From an uncultured Ruminiclostridium sp. (lineage in GTDB: Bacteria > Bacillota > Clostridia > Oscillospirales > Ruminococcaceae): DNA of 56,996 bases. Below, one piece after another: positions 39,726 to 48,687 of the stretch; within the stretch, counting starts at the first letter, position 1; each line of letters starts with the position of its first letter. The stretch covers positions 1-56,996 of the forward strand of contig CAJOMV010000009.1 of NCBI GenBank assembly GCA_905235805.1, read 5' to 3'. The translations under genes and the position numbers were made by a program. Below the pieces are notes generated by a model. That model saw nothing but the letters and a program-made list of their open reading frames with translations. It was not told the DNA's origin and did no database searches.

Positions 39726-42700
39726 TTACTCCACGGACTTCAGTGCTTCGATCATATCGACGTTCTGGAGGCGCTTATGCATAGCGAGGGTCACGAGCAC
39801 GGCGAAGATCATGGTAGCCACGGCGGCGAGAACATAGCTCATGGGGTAGATATTGCGCCCGAACATCACGAGATCGACCTCGGCGGTGGTGATGACGAAG
39901 GTGGCTAGGAACCGTCCGAGCACGAGCCCGAACAGAGTTCCCATAAGGGCAAGGATAATATTCTCACGGAACACATACTTGTCGACCTCGAGGTCGTAGA
40001 AGCCGAGCACCTTGAGAGTCGCTATCTCGCGTATTCTCTCGGTGATGTTGATGTTGGTGAGATTGTAGGTGACCACGAAGGCAAGGAGCCCCGCGGAGGC
40101 TATTATCACGATGATGACATAGCTGAGGGTGTCGAGCATGGCGGTGAAGGTCTGCATGGTATTGGAATTGAACGTCACCGTCAGAGTGCCGTCCACGGTG
40201 AGCAGCTCCTCGCCGAGGGCGTCCTGCTCCGCTCCTGTGCCGAGGTCGTGGCGGAAATAGAGGACGTTGTACTCCGGGAGTTCACCGAACAGCTCCTCGT
40301 ATTTAGCGGGAGTCATATATACATAATGGTTGGGATAGTTCTCAAATGGGGCGGTGAGGGTGACGGGGACTGTCTCCGTCTCGCTCTTCTCGATATCCAC
40401 GGTATCACCCGCGCCGATGTTGTTCAGGAGAAGGGTGGTTTTTTCGTCGATGTAGATGTTATCGCCGGTGAGAGTGTATTTCTCGCCGGTGGTGCGGCTG
40501 CGGAGGTCAAAGAAATCCGTGAATATCTCCGGCTCGGAGGGCACGGAGATGTACGCGTCAACAGACCTGCCGCCCGCGGAGACCGTGACCAGCTTCTGAT
40601 AGACGCTGATACTCTCGCCGCCGTGCGCAGCCACTATCTTCGCGGCTTCACCGGGAGCCTCGGGGTGTTCGTCGGGGTCGTAGGCGAGAATGCCCTGATA
40701 GTTCTGTATGTCGTCGAACTGCTTGGCTATGATGTCGTTTATCGCGTCATACAGCGCAAGTCCCGTCAGCAGCAGAGCTGTGCAGCCGGAAATGCCGATG
40801 ACCGTCATGAGCATTTTGCGCTTGTAGCGGAAGAGATTGCGCGCCGTGACTTTGCCGCTGAAATTAAAGTGCTTCCATATCGGCGTGACCCGCTCGAGGA
40901 AGATGCGCTTGCCGTTCTTGGGAGGCTTCGGGCGCATGAGCTGCGCGGACTGCTCCGCGAGTGCCGAGCGCGCCGTCAGGTAGACTGTCAGCGCTATCGC
41001 CGCCGTGAATACGCCGCTCGCGGTGAGCGCCGTCACAACGTCTATGCTCAGCGACATTCCCGGTATATCGTACATCATGCCGTAGGCGGTGATGATGACA
41101 TACGGGAACAGGTGCATACCCACAAGACAGCCGACTATGCAGCCGAGCACCGTCGCGGATACCGCGTAGAACATATATCTGTACATTATCGAGGGGCTGC
41201 CGTAGCCGAGTGCCTTCAGGGTGCCTATCGTCAGGCGCTGCTCCTCTATCATGCGGGACATTGTGGTAAGGCATACGAGCATTGCCACTATTATAAAGAA
41301 TACGGGGAATACCGCGGCTATGTTGTTGATGCGGTCGGCATTCTCGCCGTACTCGGTGTAGCCGGGGTAGTCGTCGCGGTCGAACACATACCACTTCGGC
41401 TGGGAGAGGTCATCAACCTCCCTGCGGGCATCGTCCAGCTTTTCGCGGGCTTCCGCTATCTTCTCAGCGCCCTCGGCTTTCCCGTCCTCGAGCTCTTTTC
41501 TGCCGTCCTCGAGTTCTTTTTTTCCGTCATTCAGCTCTTCCCAGCCGTCGGCGACCTCCTGCTTCGCGTCGTTCAGCTCCTCCCAGCCGTCGGCGACCTC
41601 CTGCTTCGCGTCCTCGAGCTCCTGTCTGCCGTCGGAGAGCTTGCGTTTCGCGTCGTTCAGCTCTTCCCAGCCGTCCGCGACCTCAGCTTTAGCCTCCGCA
41701 AGCTGACGCCTGCCGTCCTCGAGCTCCGCTTCCGCTTCGGCAAGCTGCCGCTCGCCGTCCGCGAGCTCCTCCTCCGCCTCGGCAAGCTGACGCTTGCCGT
41801 CGGCTATTTCTGCTGCGGCATCGTCGAGCTCACGCTTTCCGCTCTCCAGAGTGAGGCGAACGGAGTTTAACTGTAATTTCGCGGCTAAAAGCTGCCTGTC
41901 ACCCTCGTCGAGCTGCTCCTGTGCGTCGTCGAGCTGCTCCTTCGTCGCCGCGAGTACCGCTTCGCTGCGGGCGATCTCCGCGACCGCCGGAACGCTTGCG
42001 TATGCCCGCAGGATCTCGTCACTGACCGCCGGGATCCCGAGCGCGGCGGCGAGCTGTGCCTTGCCCTCTTCGAGGGCTGCGGCACCGACGTTGTACTCCG
42101 CCCATGCGGCTTCGAGCTGTGCTTTCCGGGAATTGAACTCTTCAAGGCTGCGCTCGTATTCGGCATAGCCCTCGTTGTACTGCTCAAGCCCGTCCTCATA
42201 CTCCGCGAGACCGTCGTTGTACTGCTCTTCCGCGTCAGCGAGCTTTGCGCGGTTTTCCTCGAGCTCGGCACGCCCGTCCTCCAGCTTTTCGCGGTTCTCC
42301 GCTATCTCGGCTTCGCCGTCGAGCAGCTTCTGTTCGTTTTCATCTATTTCATTCTGAGCGTCGATGAGCTTCTGCTCGTTGTCGGTTATTTCCTTTTCGC
42401 CGTCGATGAGCTCCTGCTCGTGGTCGGCTATCTCGTTCTCCGCGTCCCTGAGCTTCCGCTCATTTTCCGCTATCTCGTCCTCCGCGTCTATAAGCTTCTG
42501 CTCGTTCTCCGCTATCTCCTTTTCACCGTCGGAGATCTCCTTCTCGCCGTCGGCTATCTTGTCGTCGTATTCCTTCTGTGCGTCCGCGAGCTCCTTTTCC
42601 GCGTCGTCGAGCTTTTCATTCGCTTCGTCGATTATCTCGTCATAGCGCTCCACCGCGCGGGTCTTACCGACAGCCTCGGCTTTGTCCGCGAAAATGTCCG

Positions 42701-43406
42701 CGGCATCGCGGTACTCGTCGCTGTAGGAAACATATCTGTCGAGCTCCGGTATGCGAACATACAGCTCGGTATTGTACTCCACGCAGAAATTCTTCTCCGG
42801 GACGTAGTAAACGGACTCAATCGAGCCGTTGCCGACGGAGGTGCTGCCGCGGGTGGTCTTGTCTATGTACATGGGAGAATTCACCATGCCGACAATGGTG
42901 TACTCGGACACCGAGAGCATATCGTCGGGCTCAGAGCCGTCGTTTTCCGTGAACCTGACGGTAGTGCCCACAGAGGGTCCGCCCTTCATCTTCGAGGAAT
43001 TGACGAGGCATTCGCGGTCATTCTCCGGCATTCTGCCCTCAACAAGGTCGAGAACGTTCACGGAGTCAAGGTCGTCCCCGAGGGAAATGACCCTCGCGGC
43101 GGCGGGAGAGCGTCCCTCGCACACCGAGATGACGTCCGTGAAGTATGAGGGGTACACCTCGGTACCCTCTATGGCGGCGACCGCGGCGATATCGTCGTCG
43201 TTGAAGCCGTATGTCGAGACGAGCCGAAGGTCGGCAAGCCTGTTCTTGTCGAGGTAATCGTCCACGGTATTGCGCATATCGGGGGCGGCGGCTTTTACGC
43301 CAGAGAAAAATCCCACGCCGATGGCGACGATACCGAAAATGGAAAGAAAGCGGCTGAGCGTGGAGCGTATCTCACGGTAGGCGCTTTTTCGCAGTGCGTT
43401 TTTCAA
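39726..43406 (-). CDS. FtsX-type ABC permease with a giant periplasm-side coiled coil
   Basis: Protein of 1226 aa. The first membrane segment (FLSIFGIVAIGVGFFSGVKA) is followed by a MacB-like external domain. A very long coiled coil of AEAEAEL/DGKKELEDG repeats (about residues 250-665) leads to three FtsX membrane segments (VFPVFFIIVAMLVCLTTMSR onward). Then come a second linker, a second external domain and three final membrane segments. Such permeases work with an ATPase of the LolD/MacB class, which is not encoded nearby. The TTG at 43406 is chosen because GGAGG lies six bases upstream, right after the preceding stop. Near-identical tandem DNA units (41520-41680) underlie the coiled coil. 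Confidence 0.85.
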   Translation of the reverse strand: MKNALRKSAYREIRSTLSRFLSIFGIVAIGVGFFSGVKAAAPDMRNTVDDYLDKNRLADLRLVSTYGFNDDDIAAVAAIEGTEVYPSYFTDVISVCEGRSPAAARVISLGDDLDSVNVLDLVEGRMPENDRECLVNSSKMKGGPSVGTTVRFTENDGSEPDDMLSVSEYTIVGMVNSPMYIDKTTRGSTSVGNGSIESVYYVPEKNFCVEYNTELYVRIPELDRYVSYSDEYRDAADIFADKAEAVGKTRAVERYDEIIDEANEKLDDAEKELADAQKEYDDKIADGEKEISDGEKEIAENEQKLIDAEDEIAENERKLRDAENEIADHEQELIDGEKEITDNEQKLIDAQNEIDENEQKLLDGEAEIAENREKLEDGRAELEENRAKLADAEEQYNDGLAEYEDGLEQYNEGYAEYERSLEEFNSRKAQLEAAWAEYNVGAAALEEGKAQLAAALGIPAVSDEILRAYASVPAVAEIARSEAVLAATKEQLDDAQEQLDEGDRQLLAAKLQLNSVRLTLESGKRELDDAAAEIADGKRQLAEAEEELADGERQLAEAEAELEDGRRQLAEAKAEVADGWEELNDAKRKLSDGRQELEDAKQEVADGWEELNDAKQEVADGWEELNDGKKELEDGRKELEDGKAEGAEKIAEAREKLDDARREVDDLSQPKWYVFDRDDYPGYTEYGENADRINNIAAVFPVFFIIVAMLVCLTTMSRMIEEQRLTIGTLKALGYGSPSIMYRYMFYAVSATVLGCIVGCLVGMHLFPYVIITAYGMMYDIPGMSLSIDVVTALTASGVFTAAIALTVYLTARSALAEQSAQLMRPKPPKNGKRIFLERVTPIWKHFNFSGKVTARNLFRYKRKMLMTVIGISGCTALLLTGLALYDAINDIIAKQFDDIQNYQGILAYDPDEHPEAPGEAAKIVAAHGGESISVYQKLVTVSAGGRSVDAYISVPSEPEIFTDFFDLRSRTTGEKYTLTGDNIYIDEKTTLLLNNIGAGDTVDIEKSETETVPVTLTAPFENYPNHYVYMTPAKYEELFGELPEYNVLYFRHDLGTGAEQDALGEELLTVDGTLTVTFNSNTMQTFTAMLDTLSYVIIVIIASAGLLAFVVTYNLTNINITERIREIATLKVLGFYDLEVDKYVFRENIILALMGTLFGLVLGRFLATFVITTAEVDLVMFGRNIYPMSYVLAAVATMIFAVLVTLAMHKRLQNVDMIEALKSVE

Positions 43407-43407
43407 A

Positions 43408-43989
43408 TTATTCCTCCGGAGTATCCTTCTCTCCGCTCTCACTGTCGTTTTCTGTATCTTCGGCGGGCTTTACCTTCCCGTAAAGCTCCTTGTATCTGTT
43501 CTTCACCGAGGGAGCGAAGCCCCCTATCATATTGTACAGGGTGTTATTGTCGGGATTGAACACGAGGGCGAGCTTGCCGTACTTTGGGTGGTCGGCGTAG
43601 AGATACCACATATCTATGCCCGTCTCGTCGTGCGCCATTACCGTAACGTCGCCGTCGAGGCGTTCGCCGGACTTGTACTCTCCGATCTCGGTGACGGTCT
43701 TTAAGCTCACGGTTATGAGTCTCTTGCGCTTGCGCTTTCCGACGATCTTGTCTATGTCGAGGTCGTCGTTCGTGACGATGTACTCATATTCGACCGAAGT
43801 GCCCTGAAGCAGCCATACCAGCCCCCATATCACCGCGGCGATGACCGCGAGGGAGACTATGCCGATAAACGCGAAGGCGAATATGAGCGCCGCGATGATC
43901 GCCATAGCCGCCGCTATATCAAGCCCCCGGATAAACATATCCTTCCCGGTGGCTTCTTTTTTTATGAGCTGTTCGGAAAATCTGTCCAT
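43408..43989 (-). CDS. Two-segment membrane protein, unknown function
   Basis: Protein of 193 aa. The N-terminus MDRFSEQLIKKEATGKD is cytoplasmic. Two hydrophobic segments follow (about residues 22-62), then a soluble beta-rich domain (EYEYIVTNDDLDIDKIVGKRKRKRL, in parts) and an acidic tail. The strands after the membrane resemble PH-like domains found in many small bacterial membrane proteins. The start at 43989 follows AAAGGAG. It precedes the permease gene with a one-base gap, so the two probably form an operon. Confidence 0.75.
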   Translation of the reverse strand: MDRFSEQLIKKEATGKDMFIRGLDIAAAMAIIAALIFAFAFIGIVSLAVIAAVIWGLVWLLQGTSVEYEYIVTNDDLDIDKIVGKRKRKRLITVSLKTVTEIGEYKSGERLDGDVTVMAHDETGIDMWYLYADHPKYGKLALVFNPDNNTLYNMIGGFAPSVKNRYKELYGKVKPAEDTENDSESGEKDTPEE

Positions 43990-44026
43990 TGTATAATTCT
44001 CCTTTGTCAGATACAATATAAAACAT

Positions 44027-44055
44027 ATTATATCACAAATAAACAAAAATTACAA
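44027..44055 (-). promoter_or_regulatory. Promoter of the permease operon
   Basis: Minus strand TTGTAA (44050-44055), 17 bp, TATAAT (44027-44032). Confidence 0.75.
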
Positions 44056-44136
44056 GTAGCATTAGTGCATATTTACAAGGAAATTCAAAAAGGGGATTTT
44101 GTAACCCGTTTTTTGTGTTTATGCTTAAAATTATCC

Positions 44137-44165
44137 TTGACTTTGGGAAAAAAATGGTATATAAT
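44137..44165 (+). promoter_or_regulatory. Promoter of the CobU-like/pilT operon
   Basis: TTGACT (44137-44142), 17 bp, TATAAT (44160-44165). The leader then holds AGGTGC (44171-44176) paired with GCACCT (44206-44211). Confidence 0.82.
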
Positions 44166-44253
44166 TATATAGGTGCACTGTGTACTTATCCACACGGAAC
44201 TAACCGCACCTCTATTATTATAGTTCAAAGGAGCTTCGGGAGGTATGAACAAA

Positions 44254-44796
44254 ATGGCGAGCATAACCTTAGTGACAGGCGGAGCGGTCAGCGGAAAAAG
44301 CAGATGGGCGATATCATATTTCAGAACATGCGATAATGTACTCTATCTCAATACGAGCCCCGAGCTTCCCGCGGAGACGCGAAACAGAATGGAGTACTCC
44401 AATAAGGAGAACGACGTTACATGGGAAGTCATGAATAATGTCACAGACCCCGTTTCCTGCATCAAGGACCACAAATTCTTTATCCTCGATAACCTCGGCG
44501 GATATGTCGAGAACCTCATGCGCAAGACCGCAAAGGATATCAACCACCTCACCCACAAGGAGTACGAAAAGGTGCGCTCGACCGCGGTAAACAACGTCAT
44601 AGAGTGCATGAACAAGGTCATCGCGCTCAACGGTGCCCTCGTGATAATCACCCTCGAGCCGGGCTTTTCGGTAAACCCCGTCGACGGTGAGCAGACAGCG
44701 TTTCGCGATATTCTCGGAGCCGTGAACCAGCGTATAGCAAATACCGCGCAGGAGGTATTCCTCTCGGTCAGCGGTATCCAGTTCAAAATAAAGTAA
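44254..44796 (+). CDS. CobU-like P-loop protein lacking the catalytic histidine
   Basis: Protein of 180 aa resembling the bifunctional adenosylcobinamide kinase/guanylyltransferase CobU: Walker A TLVTGGAVSGKSRWA, FFILDNLGGYVENLM, ALVIITLEPGFSVNPVD and the C-terminal NQRIANTAQEVFLSVSGI. CobU carries GMP on a His in a RIxxHRxxRP motif; the aligned stretch is RMEYSNKENDVTW, with no His. Cobalamin synthesis is therefore doubtful. The ATG at 44254 follows GGAGGT; an ATG at 44245 is the alternative. It heads an operon with pilT, which is not usual for CobU. Confidence 0.75.
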   Translation: MASITLVTGGAVSGKSRWAISYFRTCDNVLYLNTSPELPAETRNRMEYSNKENDVTWEVMNNVTDPVSCIKDHKFFILDNLGGYVENLMRKTAKDINHLTHKEYEKVRSTAVNNVIECMNKVIALNGALVIITLEPGFSVNPVDGEQTAFRDILGAVNQRIANTAQEVFLSVSGIQFKIK

Positions 44797-44820
44797 GAAA
44801 GGTTCAGGAGGAAAAACATC

Positions 44821-45879
44821 ATGCCCAATTCAAAAATAGATCAGCTTATAAATTTCGCGAGAAGCAAGGCTGCTTCGGATATACATCTGACGGTGGGTGC
44901 TCCCACGTCTATCCGTATCAACGGTGAGCTCAAGAAGTTCGACGGTATGAGCCCCGAGGAGGTCCATAAGGTCATACTGTCCATGCTCACGGCGGACCAG
45001 GAAAAGAAGCTCGGCGAGGGCGTCGATATCGACTTCTCGTTCACTGCTTCCTCCGGCGGACGTCAGAGAGTCAACGTGTACCGCCAGAACGGCGGCAAGC
45101 TCGCGGCAGCTATCCGTCTGCTCAATGAGCATATCCCCTCCTTCAAGGACATCTCCCTCCCCACCGCTGCTATCAACCTCACGAAGGAAATGAAGGGTCT
45201 TATCCTCGTTACGGGACCTACCGGCTCGGGCAAGTCCACCACCCTCGCGGCAATGGTCGATCAGATCAATGTTACCCGCGCCTGCCATATCCTCACTATC
45301 GAGGACCCTGTCGAGTATATCTACGAGCCAAAGCTCGCCACCATACATCAGCGTGAGCTGGGCACCGATGTCATCGGCTTCAATGAGGCGCTTCGCTCGG
45401 GACTCCGTGAGAACCCGGACGTTATCCTCGTCGGAGAGATGAGAGACTTCGAGACTATCCGACTTGCGATCACCGCGGCTGAGACCGGACACTTAGTCCT
45501 CGGTACACTGCATACGACCGGCGCGGCTCAGACGGTAAACCGTATCATCGACGTATTTCCGTCGGAGGAGCAGAACCAGATCAGAATGCAGCTCTCCCAG
45601 AACCTGCGCGGCGTCATCTCGCAGATGCTCCTCCCGTGCGCGAACCCCGAGCGCGGAAGAACAGCGGCATTCGAGATCCTCATCAATATCGACGCGAGCG
45701 CGAACAATATCCGTGCCGAGAAGACCCACCTCATCGAGCAGGTAATGGCGTCCAACGTCTCCATGGGTATGAGGACCATGAACGAGAGCCTCAAGAGACT
45801 TGCGCGTGACGGCGTCATCACAAGGGACGTAGCGTTACAGTACAGCCCCGACAAGGAAGAATTCAAGAAGATGCTCTGA
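44821..45879 (+). CDS. pilT: Type IV pilus retraction ATPase PilT
   Basis: Secretion ATPase of 352 aa, the usual PilT length. SDIHLTVGAPTSIRINGEL is the N-terminal PAS-like domain start. Walker A is VTGPTGSGKSTTLAAM, the Asp box is TIEDPVEYI, Walker B is VILVGEMRDFETI, and the His box is TGHLVLGTLHTTGAAQT. PilT disassembles pilin into the membrane and powers twitching. No other pilus genes are in the window. It lies 24 bases after the CobU-like gene and overlaps the next gene by one base. Confidence 0.95.
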   Translation: MPNSKIDQLINFARSKAASDIHLTVGAPTSIRINGELKKFDGMSPEEVHKVILSMLTADQEKKLGEGVDIDFSFTASSGGRQRVNVYRQNGGKLAAAIRLLNEHIPSFKDISLPTAAINLTKEMKGLILVTGPTGSGKSTTLAAMVDQINVTRACHILTIEDPVEYIYEPKLATIHQRELGTDVIGFNEALRSGLRENPDVILVGEMRDFETIRLAITAAETGHLVLGTLHTTGAAQTVNRIIDVFPSEEQNQIRMQLSQNLRGVISQMLLPCANPERGRTAAFEILINIDASANNIRAEKTHLIEQVMASNVSMGMRTMNESLKRLARDGVITRDVALQYSPDKEEFKKML

Positions 45880-47246
45880 TGCCGATAATGACAAAGCATA
45901 TCTCAGCCCGCCCCTCGTTTTACGAGAGGCGGGTAAAACTGATTTTAATAACCGTTATTTTCGCGGCGGCGCTCGCGCTCGGACAAGCGGCAAGGATATT
46001 CGCGTCCGATTACGTCCGTCCTCCGGGAAGGACAAATCTGCTGCGCACCTCCCACAACGATGAAAGCTACTCGGTCATCGAATGCTCCGGCACGAAGATC
46101 ACCGCCATCGGGCGGTATGTCTCGGACGGATTGCGGAAAATGTATATCTGGGGCTATGAGGACAGCACAGGGAGCTATTCTATGCACGGGAACAAGGACG
46201 GGAGCTACACCGCCGAGCTGTCGCTGAAGGCAACGGAGGGACCCCACAGCCTTGTGCTTAAGCTGAACTCGGGCGCCATGATGCTGTACCGCACCTACTA
46301 CGACGAGGAAAACGGGTGGTATTTCCCGCTGAACGGGCTCGACAGGACGAACAGGAACGTGTTCGACCATATCTACGAAGCTCCCGCGGAAGCCGCGGCG
46401 CTCTACCTCAGCGGCTCCGACGACCCGGAGGAGATAAACACCGCCCTCGAGCAGATTAAGCTGTACGCGGAGGAAGTGACCGCGGACACCGAGGACGATT
46501 ATCAGAAGGCGAGAAAGATATCGCAGTTCATCGCGAAGTCCTTCTACTATGACGAGGACGCGCGTGAAGGCGACGCGGGGCTCGATACCATAGCCCTGTA
46601 CAATGTCCTGAAAACCGGAAGGACGGTCTGCGGCGGCTTTGCGAATATGTTCTGCGCCATGGCGGAGGCTGTCGGGATTGACGCGGTCAACATCAAGGGC
46701 GGCGTGACCGGCGGCGGAGTGACGTACGACACTCTGCCCGAGGGCTCGCAGAACCACGAATGGGCGGCTTTCTGGTATGAGAAGGAACAGCGCTGGGTGT
46801 GGGAGGACGCGTGCTGGGACGGCGCGGGGAATTACTCGAACGGGGAGTTTGAGCCGGGCGAGCTCCGCGAGATGTATTTCGATATATCGGACGAGGCGCT
46901 TGCCATGAACCACCGCGCTGACAAGGCTGAACGCAGGAGCTACTTCGCGGCGAGACCGGAAACGTCCGTACTGGGCGGTGGTGAAGCGCAGCCCGACAGC
47001 CTCCCGGGAGATGCTGTTCCCGAGGAGAGCGCTCCCGCGGAGACCTCGGCGGACATTCTTGCCGAGGCGGAGAGCGCCGCGTCAGCGTCGGCAGCCGCTC
47101 AGGAGCAGTCCCCTGTCTCTCCCGCCCCGCAGCAGGAGACGCGGGACAACACTATTTATTACGTTATCATAGCGGTATTGGCAGTACTTGTCATTGCTGC
47201 CGCCGTGATAGTTATAAAAACGATCGTAAACGGAAGGAAAAACTGA
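45879..47246 (+). CDS. Membrane protein with extracytoplasmic transglutaminase-like domain
   Basis: Protein of 455 aa. The N-terminal membrane segment (VKLILITVIFAAALALGQAA, residues 19-40) leads to a beta domain (about 60-160). A transglutaminase/protease-like domain has the triad Cys in TVCGGFANMF (about residue 250), His in QNHEWAAFW and Asp in WEDACWD. An Ala/Ser/Glu/Pro-rich stalk and a second membrane segment (YYVIIAVLAVLVIAAAVIVI) close the protein. Such proteins may crosslink or cleave surface proteins. Its start overlaps the pilT stop. Confidence 0.85.
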   Translation: MPIMTKHISARPSFYERRVKLILITVIFAAALALGQAARIFASDYVRPPGRTNLLRTSHNDESYSVIECSGTKITAIGRYVSDGLRKMYIWGYEDSTGSYSMHGNKDGSYTAELSLKATEGPHSLVLKLNSGAMMLYRTYYDEENGWYFPLNGLDRTNRNVFDHIYEAPAEAAALYLSGSDDPEEINTALEQIKLYAEEVTADTEDDYQKARKISQFIAKSFYYDEDAREGDAGLDTIALYNVLKTGRTVCGGFANMFCAMAEAVGIDAVNIKGGVTGGGVTYDTLPEGSQNHEWAAFWYEKEQRWVWEDACWDGAGNYSNGEFEPGELREMYFDISDEALAMNHRADKAERRSYFAARPETSVLGGGEAQPDSLPGDAVPEESAPAETSADILAEAESAASASAAAQEQSPVSPAPQQETRDNTIYYVIIAVLAVLVIAAAVIVIKTIVNGRKN

Positions 47247-47247
47247 T

Positions 47248-47721
47248 ATGGTTATCATTGAACTTGAAAACGGAAAGAAGATAAAGCTGGAGCTGTACCC
47301 CGACATAGCTCCCATAAGCGTGGCGAACTTCGAGAAGCTTGTCGGCAAGGGCTTTTATGACGGGCTGACGTTCCACAGAGTGATACCCGGCTTTATGATA
47401 CAGGGCGGCTGTCCTCACGGCAACGGCACGGGAAATTCCGGCGAGCGCATAAAGGGCGAGTTTGCCTCAAACGGTGTACAGAACGATCTCAAGCACACCC
47501 GCGGCGTGCTCTCCATGGCGAGAGCCGCGGACCCGAACTCCGCGAGCTGCCAGTTCTTCATCATGCACAAGGACGCTCCGCACCTCGACGGTGACTACGC
47601 CGCGTTCGGCAGGGTAGTCGAGGGCATGGACGCGGTCGATGAGATCGCGGAGACCGAGACCGACTATTCCGACAAGCCCGTTACACCCGTAGTGATGAAG
47701 AGAGTATATATCGAGGAATAA
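47248..47721 (+). CDS. ppiB: Peptidyl-prolyl cis-trans isomerase (cyclophilin type)
   Basis: Cyclophilin of 157 aa catalysing proline isomerisation in protein folding. [19 protein letters not shown] contains the catalytic Arg, followed by [21 protein letters not shown] and the [13 protein letters not shown] segment. No signal peptide, so cytoplasmic. It starts one base after the preceding stop and overlaps ung by one base. Confidence 0.94.
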   Translation: MVIIELENGKKIKLELYPDIAPISVANFEKLVGKGFYDGLTFHRVIPGFMIQGGCPHGNGTGNSGERIKGEFASNGVQNDLKHTRGVLSMARAADPNSASCQFFIMHKDAPHLDGDYAAFGRVVEGMDAVDEIAETETDYSDKPVTPVVMKRVYIEE

Positions 47722-48386
47722 TGGTAAATATAGGCAACGACTGGGACAGCATTCTCAAGGGAGAGTTCGACAAGCCGTATTATCTCCAATTGAGGGAATT
47801 TCTCAAAACGGAGTACCGCACACAGACGGTGTACCCGGACATGTACGATATCTTCAATGCTCTGAAATTCACCCCATATGCGCAGGTAAAGGCAGTGATA
47901 CTCGGACAGGACCCATACCACGAGCCGGGGCAGGCGCACGGGCTCTCTTTCTCCGTGAAGGAGGGCGTGGAGCCTCCCCCGTCGCTCAAGAACATATATA
48001 AGGAGCTGGGCTCCGACTTAGGTATCCCCATTCCGCAGAACGGCGACCTGACAAAGTGGGCAAAGCAGGGGGTGTTGCTGCTCAACGCCTCCCTCACCGT
48101 TCGCCGCGGACAGGCGGACAGCCATAAGGGGAAAGGCTGGGAGATATTCACAGACCGCGTCATCTCGCTCCTCAATGAGCGCGAGGCTCCCGTGGTATTC
48201 ATTCTGTGGGGCGGCAAAGCCAAAGCGAAAATTCCGCTTATCACAAATCAGCGGCATTGCATCATAACCTCCGCTCACCCGAGCCCCCTCTCGGCACACT
48301 ACGGTTTTTTCGGCTCAAAGCCGTTCTCTAAGTGCAACCGATTTCTCGAAAGCATCGGTTCGCAGCCCATAGACTGGTCGCTGTGA
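47721..48386 (+). CDS. ung: Uracil-DNA glycosylase
   Basis: Family 1 UDG of 221 aa removing uracil from [24 protein letters not shown] holds the catalytic Asp and water-activating motif (cited in parts: GQDPYH), [10 protein letters not shown] follows, and the DNA-intercalation loop [19 protein letters not shown] is complete. It is the last gene of the CobU-like/pilT run. Its 3' side leads into repeat copy D, with no obvious separate terminator. Confidence 0.96.
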   Translation: MVNIGNDWDSILKGEFDKPYYLQLREFLKTEYRTQTVYPDMYDIFNALKFTPYAQVKAVILGQDPYHEPGQAHGLSFSVKEGVEPPPSLKNIYKELGSDLGIPIPQNGDLTKWAKQGVLLLNASLTVRRGQADSHKGKGWEIFTDRVISLLNEREAPVVFILWGGKAKAKIPLITNQRHCIITSAHPSPLSAHYGFFGSKPFSKCNRFLESIGSQPIDWSL

Positions 48387-48397
48387 GGTCTCCTGCT

Positions 48398-48662
48398 CTC
48401 GAGCGAAGGTACTTCACTCCAGCCAGCGGCTAACGCCGATCTTGGGGGAAAGAGCAATTGCTTCGCCTGCGACGGACTCACGCACTGCCTCCTCACCCGA
48501 AAGGGCATTTGCAGAGCATAACGGCTGCGAGGCAGGGAGTGATATAAAGAAGGACGTAACAGACGGTACTCAGTTTAGGCTCAAGCCCTTTTTAAAGGGC
48601 TTGCCGCCGGAGGCACTCGAGCGGAGCGACCTCTTTGAAATTCTCACTCGAGCGTAAGCGAC
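48398..48662 (+). repeat. Mosaic intergenic repeat, copy D
   Basis: Modules in order: a CTCGAG unit, CCAGCGGCTAACGCCG, GGGGGAAAGAGCAATTGCT, the structured segment from CTGCCTC to GAGGCAG (48485-48535), ACTCAGTTTAGGCTCAAGCC, the hairpin AAGCCCTTTTTAAAGGGCTT, GCCGCCGGAGGCACTCGAG, and a final CTCGAG unit. It is the cleanest uninterrupted copy and ends 26 bases before the DUF6062-like gene, in the gap after ung. No promoter for the next gene is evident within it. Confidence 0.8.
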
Positions 48663-48687
48663 CACAACTACACAGACAGGAGAAAAT

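Noticed and set aside
40248-42645. Antisense open frames over the coiled-coil region
   Set aside because: They arise from the repetitive heptad-coding DNA of the permease gene.
44171-44211. A cobalamin riboswitch before the CobU-like gene
   Set aside because: The leader is only about 80 bases with one small dyad and lacks the B12-box; far too short.
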